A DNA stretch of 64,000 bases from Desmodus rotundus (taxonomy: Eukaryota; Chordata; Mammalia; Chiroptera; Phyllostomidae). The position numbers and the translations under genes are program-made. Every line of letters starts with the position of its first letter. Positions within the stretch are counted from its first letter, which is position 1. The notes under the pieces are model-generated. The model did no database searches. It saw nothing but the letters and a program-made list of their open reading frames with translations, and was not told the DNA's origin. The stretch covers positions 150,326,583 through 150,390,582 of the forward strand of contig NC_071390.1 of assembly GCF_022682495.2 (NCBI RefSeq). Reading direction: 5' to 3'. Shown here piece by piece: positions 32,515 through 43,715 of the stretch.

Positions 32515-32640
32515 TCTCTATACATTTCTTTCTCTTCGCCGGCGAGGTTGTATAAAAATATTTACCGCTTTCCCATTGGCTCACGCCCCTGATGTAGTGT
32601 CCGCCTCGTGAGGCAGAAGGATAGATTATTCAATGGGGTT
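32515..32640. promoter_or_regulatory. Possible cryptic promoter block
   Basis: Within about 125 bp there are several CpGs (CGCCGGCG at about 32538), TATAAAAATA at about 32551, an inverted CCAAT (CCCATTGGC) at about 32573 and CACGCCCC. It precedes the candidate exon at 32829-32900. Motif-based only. Confidence 0.25.
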
Positions 32641-32828
32641 TTTAGGGGCCCACGTTTAAGTGTTTCCCCAGCTGTGTTTACAGCTTTGGGTTTCTAAGCC
32701 TCTTGAGAAGTAATCAGTTTTGATTATCTTAAATCCCAAAGTAAAGTTTCTTTTCTGGAGATTATCCTAGTTGCTAACACAGGTTACTCCGGCCTATCGG
32801 ACCATCTATTAGCGCTGTGACATCCCCA

Positions 32829-32900
32829 ATGAAAGCGGTGGTTTTGCTTCCAGACGAAAGGAAGGATGTGAAGTACGACTCAGATTCTTCGCTGCAAGAG
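32829..32900 (+). other. Candidate cryptic coding exon: 24 codons ending in a consensus donor
   Basis: An ATG at 32829 opens 24 codons rich in charged residues (PDERKDVKYDSDSS). They run straight into GAG followed by GTGAGATC, a good splice donor at 32901 (phase 0). The phase does not match the phase-2 junction of the LNX1 coding exon, so it is not a simple alternative LNX1 start joining the same downstream exon. No family was recognised. Confidence 0.25.
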
Positions 32901-33035
32901 GTGAGATCTCAGAGACTCCTTTGCTTTTTTTTTTTTTTTAGTTATATCTTGTCTTCCGTTTTGGTTATTTCATTGTATAAGTCTGGTCTCTTCCAAATAG
33001 TGTAAGTTCCTTTAGAGCCAAGATTCTTTTATGAT

Positions 33036-33327
33036 GTTAGTTTTTTAAAGATTTTATTTATGTATTTTTAGAGAGAGGGCTAGGAATTAGACAGTGGTGA
33101 TGGTTGCACAAACTTGTGAATACACTGAAAACCACCAAACTGTATGCTTGGAAGGGAGAGAAACATCTATGTGTGAGAGAAACATTGATCAGTTGCCTCT
33201 CACACCTCCCCCCCCCAACCAGGGAACAAACCCACAACCCAGGCATGTGCCCTGACTGGGAATCAAACCAGCGGCCTTTCACTTTGTGGGATGATGCCCG
33301 ACCTACTGAGCCACACCGGTCAGGGAC
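33036..33327 (-). mobile_element. VES bat SINE carrying a 64-bp foreign insert
   Basis: Reverse VES: 'AAAGATTTTATTTATGTATTTTTAGAGAGAGGG', then the insert, then 'GGAAGGGAGAGAAACATC', 'GAACAAACCCACAACCCAGGCATGTGCCC' and 'TGAGCCACACCGGTCAGGG'. Positions 33083-33146 are not VES; they equal 31005-31068 of the nearby L1. Confidence 0.9.
33083..33146 (+). repeat. 64-bp exact duplicate of L1 sequence at 31005-31068
   Basis: All 64 bases agree with the upstream copy (offset 2,078). The match ends abruptly at both sides: VES sequence flanks it here and L1 sequence flanks it there. Confidence 0.97.
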
Positions 33328-33549
33328 CATGTTATTTTTTGCATTGCTTTATTGGTATAATAAGTTTTTGTATATAATTGCAGTTATATATTATGCTCTT
33401 TGTAATACTTGGTTCTTGACTAATGAGAAATACAAGTGATAGTTAAAAGTTTTGGAGATTGTAACTTATAGGTAACTTATAAATGACTATGTTTAACATT
33501 CCTTCATTTACACCTGCCAGCTGTAACTACAGAATTGCCATCTTTTAGA

Positions 33550-33715
33550 GCCAGAGTATTGACTAAGAGTGAAGGCTCTCCCATCTCACTGTGTTAGCTT
33601 GGGCAGATCCGTTAACCCATTTCCTTATGGAAATGATAGCTAACTAAATTCGTTAACTCATATGAAGTACATCACATAATGCTTGGCATATGGATGAGGT
33701 GTCAGTAAACGTCAG
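33550..33715 (+). mobile_element. MIR SINE
   Basis: 'AGAGTGAAGGCTCTCCC', 'GTGTTAGCTTGGGCAGATCCGTTAACCC' and 'TAATGCTTGGCATATGGATGAGGTGTCAG' follow the MIR order. Confidence 0.6.
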
Positions 33716-35926
33716 CGGCCGCTCCTGCTGCTCCCATCACCACTTGGCTGACCAACAAGCCCGGTCCTCCAGCACCTGGAGAGATGCTCTCTCCTGCCAG
33801 GCTGGATCTCTGAGAGCTATCCACGATGAACAGTGAGGCCACAGGGAAACACCTGCAGAGCTGGCCAGGTCGGCCAGATCAACCAGCCCATTCATTTTGT
33901 GACACATGCAGCACTGAGATGAAAGTGGCAGCAGCTGTCCTACGAGAGACTTAATTTGGGCAACATGTGCTGACCGCCCACTGGCTCTCCAGTGCTGTGC
34001 TGGGTGCAGGACACTGAAGAGCAGATGTAACAGCCAGGGGCTGCTTTTCCTCTCTCCAGTCTCCTATGAACTTTTAAGTGAAGAGTATCTAAGTTATTTG
34101 TGTCCATGGAGGGAGTGCTTTCCTAGATTTCTAGGGGGGGAAATCAAAAAGGAGCCTTGTTATACACACAACCCTAGAAAAAAGGAAGACAAGATAAATA
34201 TTGAAGTACAATGCCCAGGCCTCTGTATCCATCAGTGGGATGAGAAACCACTTCAAAACTTGGGGACTCCACCCACGGCCAGATTATTATTTCTCACAGC
34301 TCTGGGCGTTGGCTGAGCTATGCTTCTGCAGGTTTTGCAGAGGTCGCTTGTGAGGTTGGCTCACCTGGAAGGTCTGAGGTGGCCTCATCCACATATGTGA
34401 GACTAGGCCGTGGACAAGAGCCTCCACTCTCTCCTTAAGGGCTCTCATTCACCAGTAGGCTGGCCTGAGCTTCGTGACAGCAAGGCCACCTCGAGGTTCC
34501 AAGAGGGCAGGGGTGGAAACTGCAAATCTCTCCGTGCCTTGCCTCTAGAACCCCGTCCCAAGGCCAGGCCGGGCCGGGCTGGTTCACAGGGGTGGGGAAA
34601 TAGTGCCCATGTGTTGATGAAGAAGCATATCGCATTGCCAAGGGGTTGGACACAGTCAGGTAACCCCTGCTGCGTACAAACCACCCCAAACAGCCGGTTT
34701 TTATTTCTCCAGGATTCACTGGAGGCCACCATTATACGCACCTGCCACAGCCTACTGACTCTTTAAATTGTGGCATTTTCTCTTTAGCGCACGTCTATCC
34801 CTCCCGTTTCTTTCTGCAGTTAATCAGTTTGAATAGTCATGACCCGACAAGGGTCAATGATTTGAGGAAAAAGGAAAACTACATTTCTCTCTCACTCTCC
34901 GAGTTCAAAGACAGATGAATGAGTTTAGGAATGGCTCCAAAAGTCAGCTTTGCCTAAGATGAAGAGAGTACATGTTTTAGTAGAGGGAAGGAGCCAGATT
35001 CTGGGGCAGGGCCACACCTCCAGGGTCTTCCCTGCACCTGCAGCTTCCTTTGAAGTGAAGGAAATTGCTCCACCACTGGGAGGCTGAAGGAGGCAGACAA
35101 ATGTGAGCCGGGAACGTGAACTGGCAAACACTCTAAACATCGAGGAGGGGTAGGCTCCTGCAGGACACAGCGGGAGCTGCCTAAAGGCACTCAAGTTAGT
35201 GTTCCTGCCTTCTTACGTTTTACTTCGTGTGTGGCCCTGGTGAAGTCCACCATTTACACAGCCCTACACTTCTAAGACGTGTGTCCTAAAGAGCAACTGG
35301 TCATTTCCTCAGGTACCCGAAGCAGAGCCCTTCACCTTCTGGCTTCTCTGTTGTGGAGAGAGGAACATGGCCTGATACCCCCAGGGCACCTGCCCACGAT
35401 GACAGGACTTGCTCTACTTAGAAACGTTAGCCTGGGAGTCGTTTCAAGAAAGGAAATGGGGACAAGGAGGGACAGACATAGAAACCCCAAAGGAAAACTA
35501 TTTCCAGAAGAATGTCGGAGCTTTCTGAGTGCTATTTCTCAGATGAAGCACCACGCCTCGGGAGGAGACGTCTTAGAGTTCAGTGTGGGAATCCCGGAGT
35601 GTGCCATTCTCTCCTGGAGGGTGTGTTGGTGCAGGAGGACACATGGAACAGCAAATTTTCCTGGAAAGGAAGAAGTTATCTGTGAGACAGAGTCCCTGTG
35701 ACTGGCCCGACCGAGTGCATGCTCTGTCTGAACAACAGGCATTCGGACATTTTTACAAATGCACATACGTGATCGATTCCGGCATAGGTACGTGTGTGGT
35801 CATGTGTAGGTGGTCTTTCTGTTTGTTTTCCCTTTCTGGCCTGGTGCCTTCTTTTCTCTTCCACACATATCAATTCCCAACCCACCCACATATCCAGATA
35901 ACCCATATTATAATAATCCAGCCCAG
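33716..35926. other. Long single-copy stretch, nothing recognised
   Basis: About 2.2 kb with no identifiable repeat. The GC-rich part at 34440-34620 yields overlapping frames of about 118 codons on both strands, without domain motifs. 35279-35701 has a 140-codon frame, likewise unrecognised. Confidence 0.42.
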
Positions 35927-36180
35927 CCCTGGCCAGGTGGCTCTGTTTGTTGGAGTATTGTCCACTACACCAAAAGTTTATGGGTTCGATCTCCGGTCAG
36001 GGCACATGCCTGGGTTGCGGGTTCAATCCCTGGTCAGGGCACACATGGGAGGCAACCAATTAATGTCTCTCTCACATTAATGTTTCTCTCTCTCTCTCCC
36101 CTTCTCTCTCTCTTTCTCTCTCTCCCTTCCTCTCTCTCTAATATCAATAAATATATCCTCTGGTGAGGATTTTTTAAAGA
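35927..36180 (+). mobile_element. VES bat SINE, near full length
   Basis: The copy starts CCCTGGCCAGGTGGCTCTG with the A box. It has the B box at 'GGGTTCGATCTCCGGTCAGGGCACATGCC', the repeated 'TTCAATCCCTGGTCAGGG', a long CT-rich stretch, and ends with ATCCTC..GAGGAT (36155-36170) and T/A. Confidence 0.93.
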
Positions 36181-36969
36181 GTAGAATGGCCATCAGAAAT
36201 AAATTGTTTTCTATTTGTGAAACCATTCCCCCAAATTCTAGGCAGTATGATAATCCATGTAATTGGGGCTGATTTTTAAAATATTGAACAATCAGTACAA
36301 CCCAAACATCAACAAAGCATATCAGACCCTACCGATCAGAACAGATGTCAGAAGCAGAGGCCCAGCACAGCCCCAGGGCAGGCACCAGCCGAATACCTAC
36401 CCTGCCTGTAACCCTGCTGCAATTCTCCGTCTGTGCCCAAATGCTTCTTACCGCTCTCCCCTTCCGAACTGGGCTTTGTTCACGTGTGCGTTCATTCAAC
36501 AAAGGCATTATCGAGCTTCTCGTGTGTTCTCGCTGCCTTTCTCGGGTCCTGTCCTGCTGTCACTCACACCGGTATTTCTCCACTAAAAGTCCTCACCCTC
36601 TGTTTAATCTCCTCTGTTTCTCGTGGGATCCAGACCAGCCCCTGATGGTGGCGTCAGGACCACAGACAGCACTGCTCACTTATTGCATTTGGATCTCTCC
36701 CTGTGTCATTACAAAGGGCAACTGCATTTCCATTACTCTGGGCAAGTGCATTGATGAACCTGATTTCTGTTCCTCACGCTCTCCCTTTCCATCATACATG
36801 TGGGGGTCCTGAGGTTTCCTGATGAGGACCCACTTTTGCTTTTTTATGAAATCTCATGTGATCATTTCCAGGGGCGGACCATAGTACTCACAGAAGACAG
36901 CCATTTAAGCAGGAATAGAGGGTGGGAGGTGTACAGATTCTATTGAATGGGGCGATTTGTCGGAGGGGG
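36181..36969. other. Single-copy sequence, nothing recognised
   Basis: Frames of up to 155 codons at 36345-36812 lack motifs and lie in C/T-rich DNA. Confidence 0.4.
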
Positions 36970-37267
36970 TATAAAAGGCAGGGATAAATAATGGTAATCA
37001 GTTTGGAGAGTTTGCCTTGAAATGACCTGTACTTGGGACTGGCCTGTTGGTGACCCCTGGCACATGGTTCCTGGCTCCTTTATTCTAGAGAAGATGCTAC
37101 CTCAAGATGAGTTGAGGACAGACCAGGAACCTCACAGATCTTTCATCTCCAAGTTCAAAGGTGTGTGCAGCAGCCCCTGGGGGGCAGAGATGAGGAAGGA
37201 ACATACCCGGCACAACTACTGTTCCCTCTGCCAAAACCCCACAGCTACATGAGCATTTAAGAATAAA
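36970..37267 (+). other. TATA box, 76-codon ORF and AATAAA in tandem (possible micro-gene, probably chance)
   Basis: TATAAAAG lies at 36970-36977. An ATG at 37022 (G at -3), about 45 bases after the TATA box, opens 76 codons ending in TGA at 37250-37252. AATAAA follows at 37262-37267. A nine-codon frame at 36991-37020 sits just before it. The product is hydrophilic, with five Cys, and matches no family I know. The spacing is gene-like, but TATA-like words occur elsewhere here without genes. Confidence 0.2.
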
Positions 37268-39246
37268 TACCCATGGTACAATGCAGCTGGCTTGCTGCCA
37301 TACTCACACCACAATTGCAGCTGCGAGTTTATAGGTAGATGGACGGAACATGAACAGTGTTAATCCAGGTGCAGCTGAAGCACCTAGAAGAACTGGCTTC
37401 CCTGGGGAGAGAGACACTTTAGTGAAAGTCACCAAGGTGGTGGTGTGAGTTTCCCTGTGACCAGACCTGTCAAAGCTGCAATTCCAGTTCACCTCTCGGG
37501 GCAACTCAGAGAAAGTGGGAGAGGACTGGAAGGGCAGCCTCTCCTCTTGCCAAATGGACCAGGCCACTTAAGGGGTACAACCTGCACTGGAGGAACCAGC
37601 CTGGCAACCCCGAGCTGATTGACGGCTGGCCCTGTTATTGACGAAGCCTCATATTAAGACCGGACAAACAGGGAACCTGGAGATCTGGAGCTTCTGTTAC
37701 CCAGACTGATTACTAACACTGCTCCTAGCTCTTAGCTCTTCATAAAGGTTCATGGCATTGAGCTGTGTGGATTTGAAAAGAAAATGCAGGCCTTTTCTTG
37801 GGCATGCTTTTATCCCAGGGGAATGAGTTCCTGCGGTCTCACCCATATTCTGGACCCTTGGCTGCAGCTGAAATTAGCATTTGCAACTCAGGATTAGCTA
37901 AGCCACTCAGTGACGGGGGGGGGCTCCAGAAAGGGTCCCTAAGGACAGCAACCCCACGATCTCACCACTGGCAAAGGCTAGTAGGAGGAGAAAGTATTTA
38001 TTATTCTGTAATAATCTAAACTTTGAACTGAAGTACAGCTTCCATGCTGAACTTGAAAGGAGATGGTTGCTCCCAGGGTTGGAGTTACCAGACTTGGCCA
38101 TGGAGAAGCCCTCCCGCCTCATCATCTGACCCATGTCCACTGTGCCACCTCGCTGTGGCTTCACGGCCACCAAGAAGTCTACCCTGGTTTACTTTACATG
38201 CCTCATCGTGGCTTAGTGGCAGGTGCTCATGGAGAATTCACCTCTCAGAAGGGCTAAAAAAAGAAGGCAGCCAAATCGGTTCATTGTCCAAGTTGAAAAG
38301 GTGCATCTTCATCTACTCACGATATGAGAAAAGTTAAATGAACTTTGCCAAGACTCTGTAAGTCAGAATGTGACCGATGGGCCGTTGCCCATTAATGGTG
38401 AGTGGTTTTCATGACATTCTCTTTCTTATCCATATTCTTTGACTCAGGAGAACTAAAGGATGACTCCTTGGCAGCGATCCCTGTTTTTCGAGGACCTGCC
38501 CTTTCTTGGATGGAAGGAAAGTTCCCCACCTAGAAAGTTGGCCTCTCCCGTGCTTATCACACCCGAGGAGGCCAGCAACACGATCCTCCTGTTGCTTTTG
38601 CCTTTTCCACTCCATCCCGCACTGGGACATTTTTTTGTGTGAGTCACTTTATGTTATTAGTTATTATAAATTTTCAACTCCCTCAAGAAAAGTTTGAAGG
38701 AGTTGGGCTCTTAGGCCTGGACAGAACACGCTGTTAAACAGCAACTATGTGGAGGGTTGTTGTGAGGAAAACGGTAATTTGTTCTTATTCATTGAGGACT
38801 GAAGATACAAAATATGAAATTAAATGGGACTCAAACTATTCAACATTTAAAGAGGTTACAGGGTTTGAGGTGGGGAATCTTTAAAAAAGAGGTTTACTGA
38901 CCTTGTCAACGCCACTTGAAAAGCGTTGCAATTCATCTAACTACCATGTTACTGTCACCCGAGAGCACAGGTCTTTTTCACGTTGTTTTCTCAAGGTGCC
39001 AGCCAGTCCTCCTGGGGGCACAAAACTCTGAGACCGCATTGGAGAAGTAGTCTTTCTACCCACTCAGAGAACCCGCCTCTGCATCTGTGAGAACTGTAGA
39101 GCTGTAAGAGACCTCGGGTTCTCTGGGCTGGCCCGGCACGCACAGGATCTGGAAGAAGGTCCGGTCCCTGTTCCCATGGGCCTCCTTGTCTGCCTGGCTC
39201 TACCTGGCTAAGGGCCAAGACAAGGCCGTGAGGGCTCCTGGGAAGA
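37268..39246. other. Long single-copy stretch, nothing recognised
   Basis: About 2 kb without recognised repeats or exons; no frame reaches 100 codons. Confidence 0.42.
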
Positions 39247-39352
39247 TTACGGGCTCTGAAGTCAAGAACCACACTCCAGCGTTGGCTCCACCATTTACGA
39301 GCTGGGCAAACTTGGGCAAGTACTTTTTATCCACTTGGAACCTTTAAATGAG
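39247..39352 (+). mobile_element. MIR fragment
   Basis: 'GGGCTCTGAAGTCAAGAACCACACTCC' and 'ACCATTTACGAGCTGGGCAAACTTGGGCAAGTACTT' are a MIR first half. Confidence 0.65.
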
Positions 39353-39384
39353 AAGATGCAAGCACACTCCCCCTTCACACACTG

Positions 39385-39562
39385 CACCTGTACCACTTCT
39401 TTATCATGGCGCTTTCCACCTTGTGCTTTCATGATTGGTCTTGACCTCTGCCTCGCTATGGACTATGAGGCTCTAAAAACAGATTCTTTTCATCCTTGAC
39501 ACTGACCTGGATACTAGTGGGGCTTAACAAATTTGTTCAATAAGTGAATGAACGAATTAGGG
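39385..39562 (-). mobile_element. L2 LINE 3' end (reverse)
   Basis: 'GACTATGAGGCTCTAAAAACAG' and 'TTCAATAAGTGAATGAACGAAT' recall the reverse L2 3' terminus. Confidence 0.5.
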
Positions 39563-39654
39563 ATGTCTCAATAGTAGCATTATTGTGAAAACTGGATCTA
39601 TGTGCCCTGGCTGTCTGCAGAGGAGACAGTCTTTAAAAAAATACAATCAGTAAA

Positions 39655-39960
39655 ATAACTGCTGAAGTAGCGCGCGTGGAGAGCATGGAGCAGACACGGA
39701 CACCTGCTCAGGGACGTCAGGGAAGGTTCCGTGAAGGAGACAGCATTTGAGCGGAGCCCTGAAGGTGGAGCAGGAGTTTCTCAGGCTGAGGGAGGTGTGA
39801 TACCTGAGTCTCAGGCCTGCCTGGGACCAGTTGGGTATGTTGGACAAGGTGCTTTACATCTCAGTGACTCAGTTTCTTCACCTATTAAGTCGAGTTCGCT
39901 CCTGGGGTTTGTGCCAGGGTTCTGTAAGAGAACGTAGATGAAATGCATAGCACCAATCCA
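39655..39960 (+). mobile_element. L2 fragment followed by a MIR scrap
   Basis: 'GTCAGGGAAGGTTCCGTGAAGG' and 'GAGCGGAGCCCTGAAGG' resemble L2. 'ACTCAGTTTCTTCACCTATTAAG' at about 39867 is MIR-like. Confidence 0.45.
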
Positions 39961-40539
39961 GGCAAAAAGGGAAATGGACCATAAGTATTAGGGTGGTGCT
40001 GCACGGGGAAGAGCCAGAAGCGAGATACTCTGGTTGTTATGGGAACCACAATTAGTCATGTTGAAGGGGGTACCCAAGGAGGGATGCCAATAAACAGTGC
40101 CTCTCTTTCCCACATGGGTTTGGAATAGTTTGAGAAAATTCAGAAGAGTAATTATGGAGACCAAAATATCACTTTTAAACGGCACTGTCTAAATCGGAGA
40201 ACAAGGCCTGAAATAAGGAAAAGCAGGGCTTGAAGCCACCCAGTCTGGGCAGATCTGGGCCTGGAAGCTTCTCAGACAGCAGCCTGCCCAGGAAAGACTC
40301 AGAGCCTGGAGCCGCTCAGCCAGAGGCTGGCTCACTCTCACTGCAGAAAAGGGAGGGGCGACACTGAGCTTGCCGGGTTGTGCTTTCCCATTTTTCACCG
40401 GGGACTCCTACGGGCAGAGCGCGTACAGGGTGGGGCATGGCCAGAGTTTGCTTTGGAAACCACTTTTCTGTAGACTTGGGGTGTGGGGGTGCACCCTTTT
40501 CACACAGTGTTACCAGGGCATGGGGGCTGGGGTGGCGAG

Positions 40540-41130
40540 CGTGAATGGAAAGGAAAGGAGATGTCGATGAGGTTTGCCGGGCAGGCAGGGGTGACGCCCA
40601 CGAACTGAAGGTGGGATGACCACTGACAGGAAAGAAGAGGTGCTGGCCGATTGCCAAGGAGAGTGCCAGTGCAGCTGGCATTGCAGGACGTGCCTAGTGC
40701 CAACAGTCTCGGTGCTTATAGCAGGAGGGAGGGCTGCTGCCACGGCTCCTCTGGGCGTGGGGAAGTTGAGGAAGCTGGCAAGGAAGTGGGATCTGGGCCA
40801 GTTAGGCTTGAAGTGTCAACATTAAGGAATGTATATTCTTGGGCCACGTCCAGGAGTCCAGAACCAGGCATTACAGTTAACTGAGAGAAGAAGATCAAGT
40901 TTGAGTAAGGGAGTAGAAACCCTGAGTGGTTGAGAGAATAGCAGAGAGTAGCATTCTCAGATTTTTTTTGAAATGTAAAATTTGGAGATGATCAAAAGAT
41001 CCAAGGGGTGGTCCTGAGAATGGGCAGCTTAAGAGGAGTACAGGTAAATGTCCTTGCAGGTGAGGGGGTCAAGGATGCCGGAGGGGGTCAGAGATGCAGG
41101 AAGCCCTCAAGATGGGGGCAAAGTTACCAA
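40540..41130 (+). mobile_element. Possible L2 internal region
   Basis: G/A-rich sequence whose general order ('AAGTTGAGGAAGCTGGCAAGG', 'TGAGGGGGTCAAGGATGCC') is reminiscent of L2 3' sequence. Weak. Confidence 0.3.
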
Positions 41131-41927
41131 CAAGGAGAGGCTGTTACATCTTTGAGAGGTGGTATTGGGTCAGTTATAGTGGGTATATATAGAGGAACCA
41201 ATAAAGAAACAAAGATGACAACCTCCGGCAAGGCTACAACCATCGCCAAGATATTGACTAGCCGACCTGGTTTGCCTAAGAATGGAATCATAGCAACATA
41301 AAGACGTTTACAGCTGTGGAATAGAGGGCTTGTGAAAATTATAGAGACAACAACAATAAAGTCTTTTTTTATTATTATTTCTAATAAAGAGAACTATGCT
41401 GGCCAAAAATGTGTGTAGTAAACCTTCACAAAATGTGAGCCATCTCTAATAACTGAGGTACTCCCTCTACCTCAAAAGTGCACAAACCAGATGAGTGTCT
41501 GCTCCTAAACTTAGATCCAAAGAATATCCTAGAAGCTCATCTGCAAACCAGGCAACACACAGGCTGAGTTTGTGGGAGAAATGCAATCTCTCCACATACA
41601 CAGAACCAGATGGCATCTATCACGTTAGCTGATATTTGTGATTATTGCTGTTATTTTCCATAATTGCCCTTCAGGGATCTGCTTCTTTGCATCATGTTAA
41701 GTGCTTGTAATTAGCCAACGAAAGATTTGGAGCTAAGGTAGTTTTTTTAAAAAAAGGAGAAACTAAGGCCAATATGATGGAATGTATACAATAATTCCAT
41801 TCTCATAGTGCTAAATACTTTCAGCCAAAGACACTATTTCTAAAGATGCCTTTTATTAAAATCAGATGGAATATGTTCAGTTTTGTTGTGGCATTCAGTC
41901 TTCTTCGATAGTGCTACAAATAATCCA
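41131..41927. other. Single-copy sequence, nothing recognised
   Basis: No repeat or gene found. An A/T run lies at 41365-41385. Confidence 0.38.
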
Positions 41928-42030
41928 TGAAAGAAAGAAAGAAAGAAAGAAAGAAGGAAGGAAGGAAGGAAGGAAGGAAGGAAGGAAGGAAGGAAGGAAG
42001 GAAGGAAGGAAGGAAAGAAAGAAAGAAAGA
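41928..42030. repeat. GAAA/GGAA/GAAA purine microsatellite
   Basis: About 100 uninterrupted purines: several GAAA units, about fifteen GGAA units, then GAAA units again. This makes an almost mirror-symmetric tract. Confidence 0.95.
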
Positions 42031-42689
42031 CATCCAAAAAGTAATTCTGACAAATCATGAGGCATGGACTTAGCAATATGTCCATTGCCAGGGGGAATCC
42101 TTGAGAATGCCAGCTTTCATTGTGGTGATTTAGAAGGAAAGAGCTTTAAAAACAGAACTTCTTTCTCCCTTTACATTTCTCTGTCAAGATATATAAAAGA
42201 ATTCAAACTAATCAAAAAGCCCAAGTGAGCTGGCTGGTCAACTGAGACAACCCCAACCTTGAATTCGGAGAGCTTTCTAATGCATTCCACCTGTCTCTCC
42301 AGGGAACAAAGTTTCCGGGCATCGCGAAGGCAAAGCAGTCTTGCTACTAAAGAGATAGATGCTCATATAGTAGCCGGAATGGCGTACCCTGGAATTTTAG
42401 CTCAACACTGAAAACACTGTCATTCTTAATAAATCACCCCAGGCCCAAGACACTGGGCTTCTTTCTTCCTTTTTTTAAAAAAGCTGTTTAATCATCATGA
42501 GAGAAGTAGCCAGCAGTACTACGAAGACCTAAAGCAGCCTGTCTTTGAGGTTCCTTATAACCTGCTTCCACCTTACCCACCCAAATTTGTCATGTGGTGG
42601 ATTCTCTTCACGCCAGCAGGACAAACATTTCATTGTCTGGTCTGACCCCCTTCCCCACCCCCCCAGCAGCTTCCTCCCCAACACACACA
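42031..42689. other. Single-copy sequence, nothing recognised
   Basis: No gene or clear repeat. Confidence 0.38.
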
Positions 42690-42880
42690 AGCTGCATGAT
42701 CATGCCTGCCTCTACCTACAGGGCTGCCCTGCCTGGAACTCTTTCCCCTCTCCCCACCTCTGCAGATCCTTCCAAGTCCAATTCATGTCCCAATCTTCAT
42801 GAAATCTTCCCCAACGGCACCAGCCAACATCAATCTTTTCCTTTCCTGATTGTCACTCCCACTTCCCGCCAAACTAAGGG
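42690..42880 (-). mobile_element. L2 LINE 3' region (reverse)
   Basis: 'CTGCCTGGAACTCTTTCCCCTC', 'GATCCTTCCAAGTCCAATTCATG' and 'GAAATCTTCCCCAACGGC' read like reverse L2. Confidence 0.5.
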
Positions 42881-43539
42881 CAGAAATTGCACTGTTTGGA
42901 CCTAGACCTTGAAGGTTCTGAGGTTACCTCTGAGCTGAAGGGCCCCACGGCCTTTTAGCAGTAACTGTGAAAATGACATGGGAGGTGGGAATGGAGGAGT
43001 GTGTGTCCAGTATTTGCCAGCCTTGGTCTGAACCGCCCACCTTGGCAGTGGTTCCTGTAGGAACTTAATTTTACGTTGTCTCATATCATCCAGTCGTGTG
43101 GAGTTCCATGGTCCTATGGTTCTGATGGAGTTACTGAGAGAAACTGCCATAAAAGGTGTCAGAGAGAGTAAAACTGATCATCCCACAGAGGGACCCCTCA
43201 AGGTGTCCTTCACCTTCCGGGGGTTGGTTTGATAGGCCTCAAAAAGATTATTTCAAATATGCCCCAGGGGTGATGGATTTTCTTATAAATTTATGTATAA
43301 ATGCATCCATATGTGTGTATATATATGTTCTGTACATACATACTCAATGTATAAACCAGACTACTAATTTGTTTGCAATGAGAGACATTTCTTCCCAGAA
43401 ATTTCACTCCCCAGGGCCACTTCTTCAAGTCACTTCCTTCTGAACAGAGGGATAGGTAAGAAGCTTCAAAGTGTCCAGGAAGTTGCCCAGGGAGCATGAA
43501 ATCAGAGCCTTCCTCCCCTTTCTTCCCAGAGGTTAAAAC
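42881..43539. other. Single-copy sequence, nothing recognised
   Basis: No gene was recognised. A short AT/TG-rich piece lies at 43280-43340. Confidence 0.38.
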
Positions 43540-43715
43540 GACTCTGGCCCTGCTACTCGCTGGTTATGCTGTCCCTAAGCAAATTCTCAGCCTTTGTCTC
43601 GGTTTTCCCAGCTGTAAATGCAAATAGCAATAGTGCCTAACCTTATAGGCTTAGAACAGTGCGTAGCATCTGCTAAGCGTGTATTCAGTGTTAGTGCTTT
43701 ATGATTTTTATTTAT
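43540..43715 (+). mobile_element. MIR SINE
   Basis: 'CCCTGCTACTCGCTGGTTATG', 'TCCCAGCTGTAAATGCAAATAGCAATAGTGCC' and 'CTTAGAACAGTGCGTAGCATCTGC'. Confidence 0.65.

Noticed and set aside
32829..32900. Idea that the 24-codon frame is the alternative LNX1 (p70) start exon
   Set aside because: The donor phase is 0, whereas the LNX1 coding exon ends in phase 2. Only the first three residues recall the known alternative start, and the rest does not match.
35927..36020. tRNA-like A and B boxes
   Set aside because: These belong to the VES SINE, not to a functional tRNA gene; no cloverleaf is present.
41866..42085. Lys/Glu/Arg-rich and Ser/Phe/Leu-rich repetitive frames
   Set aside because: Translations of the GAAA/GGAA microsatellite.
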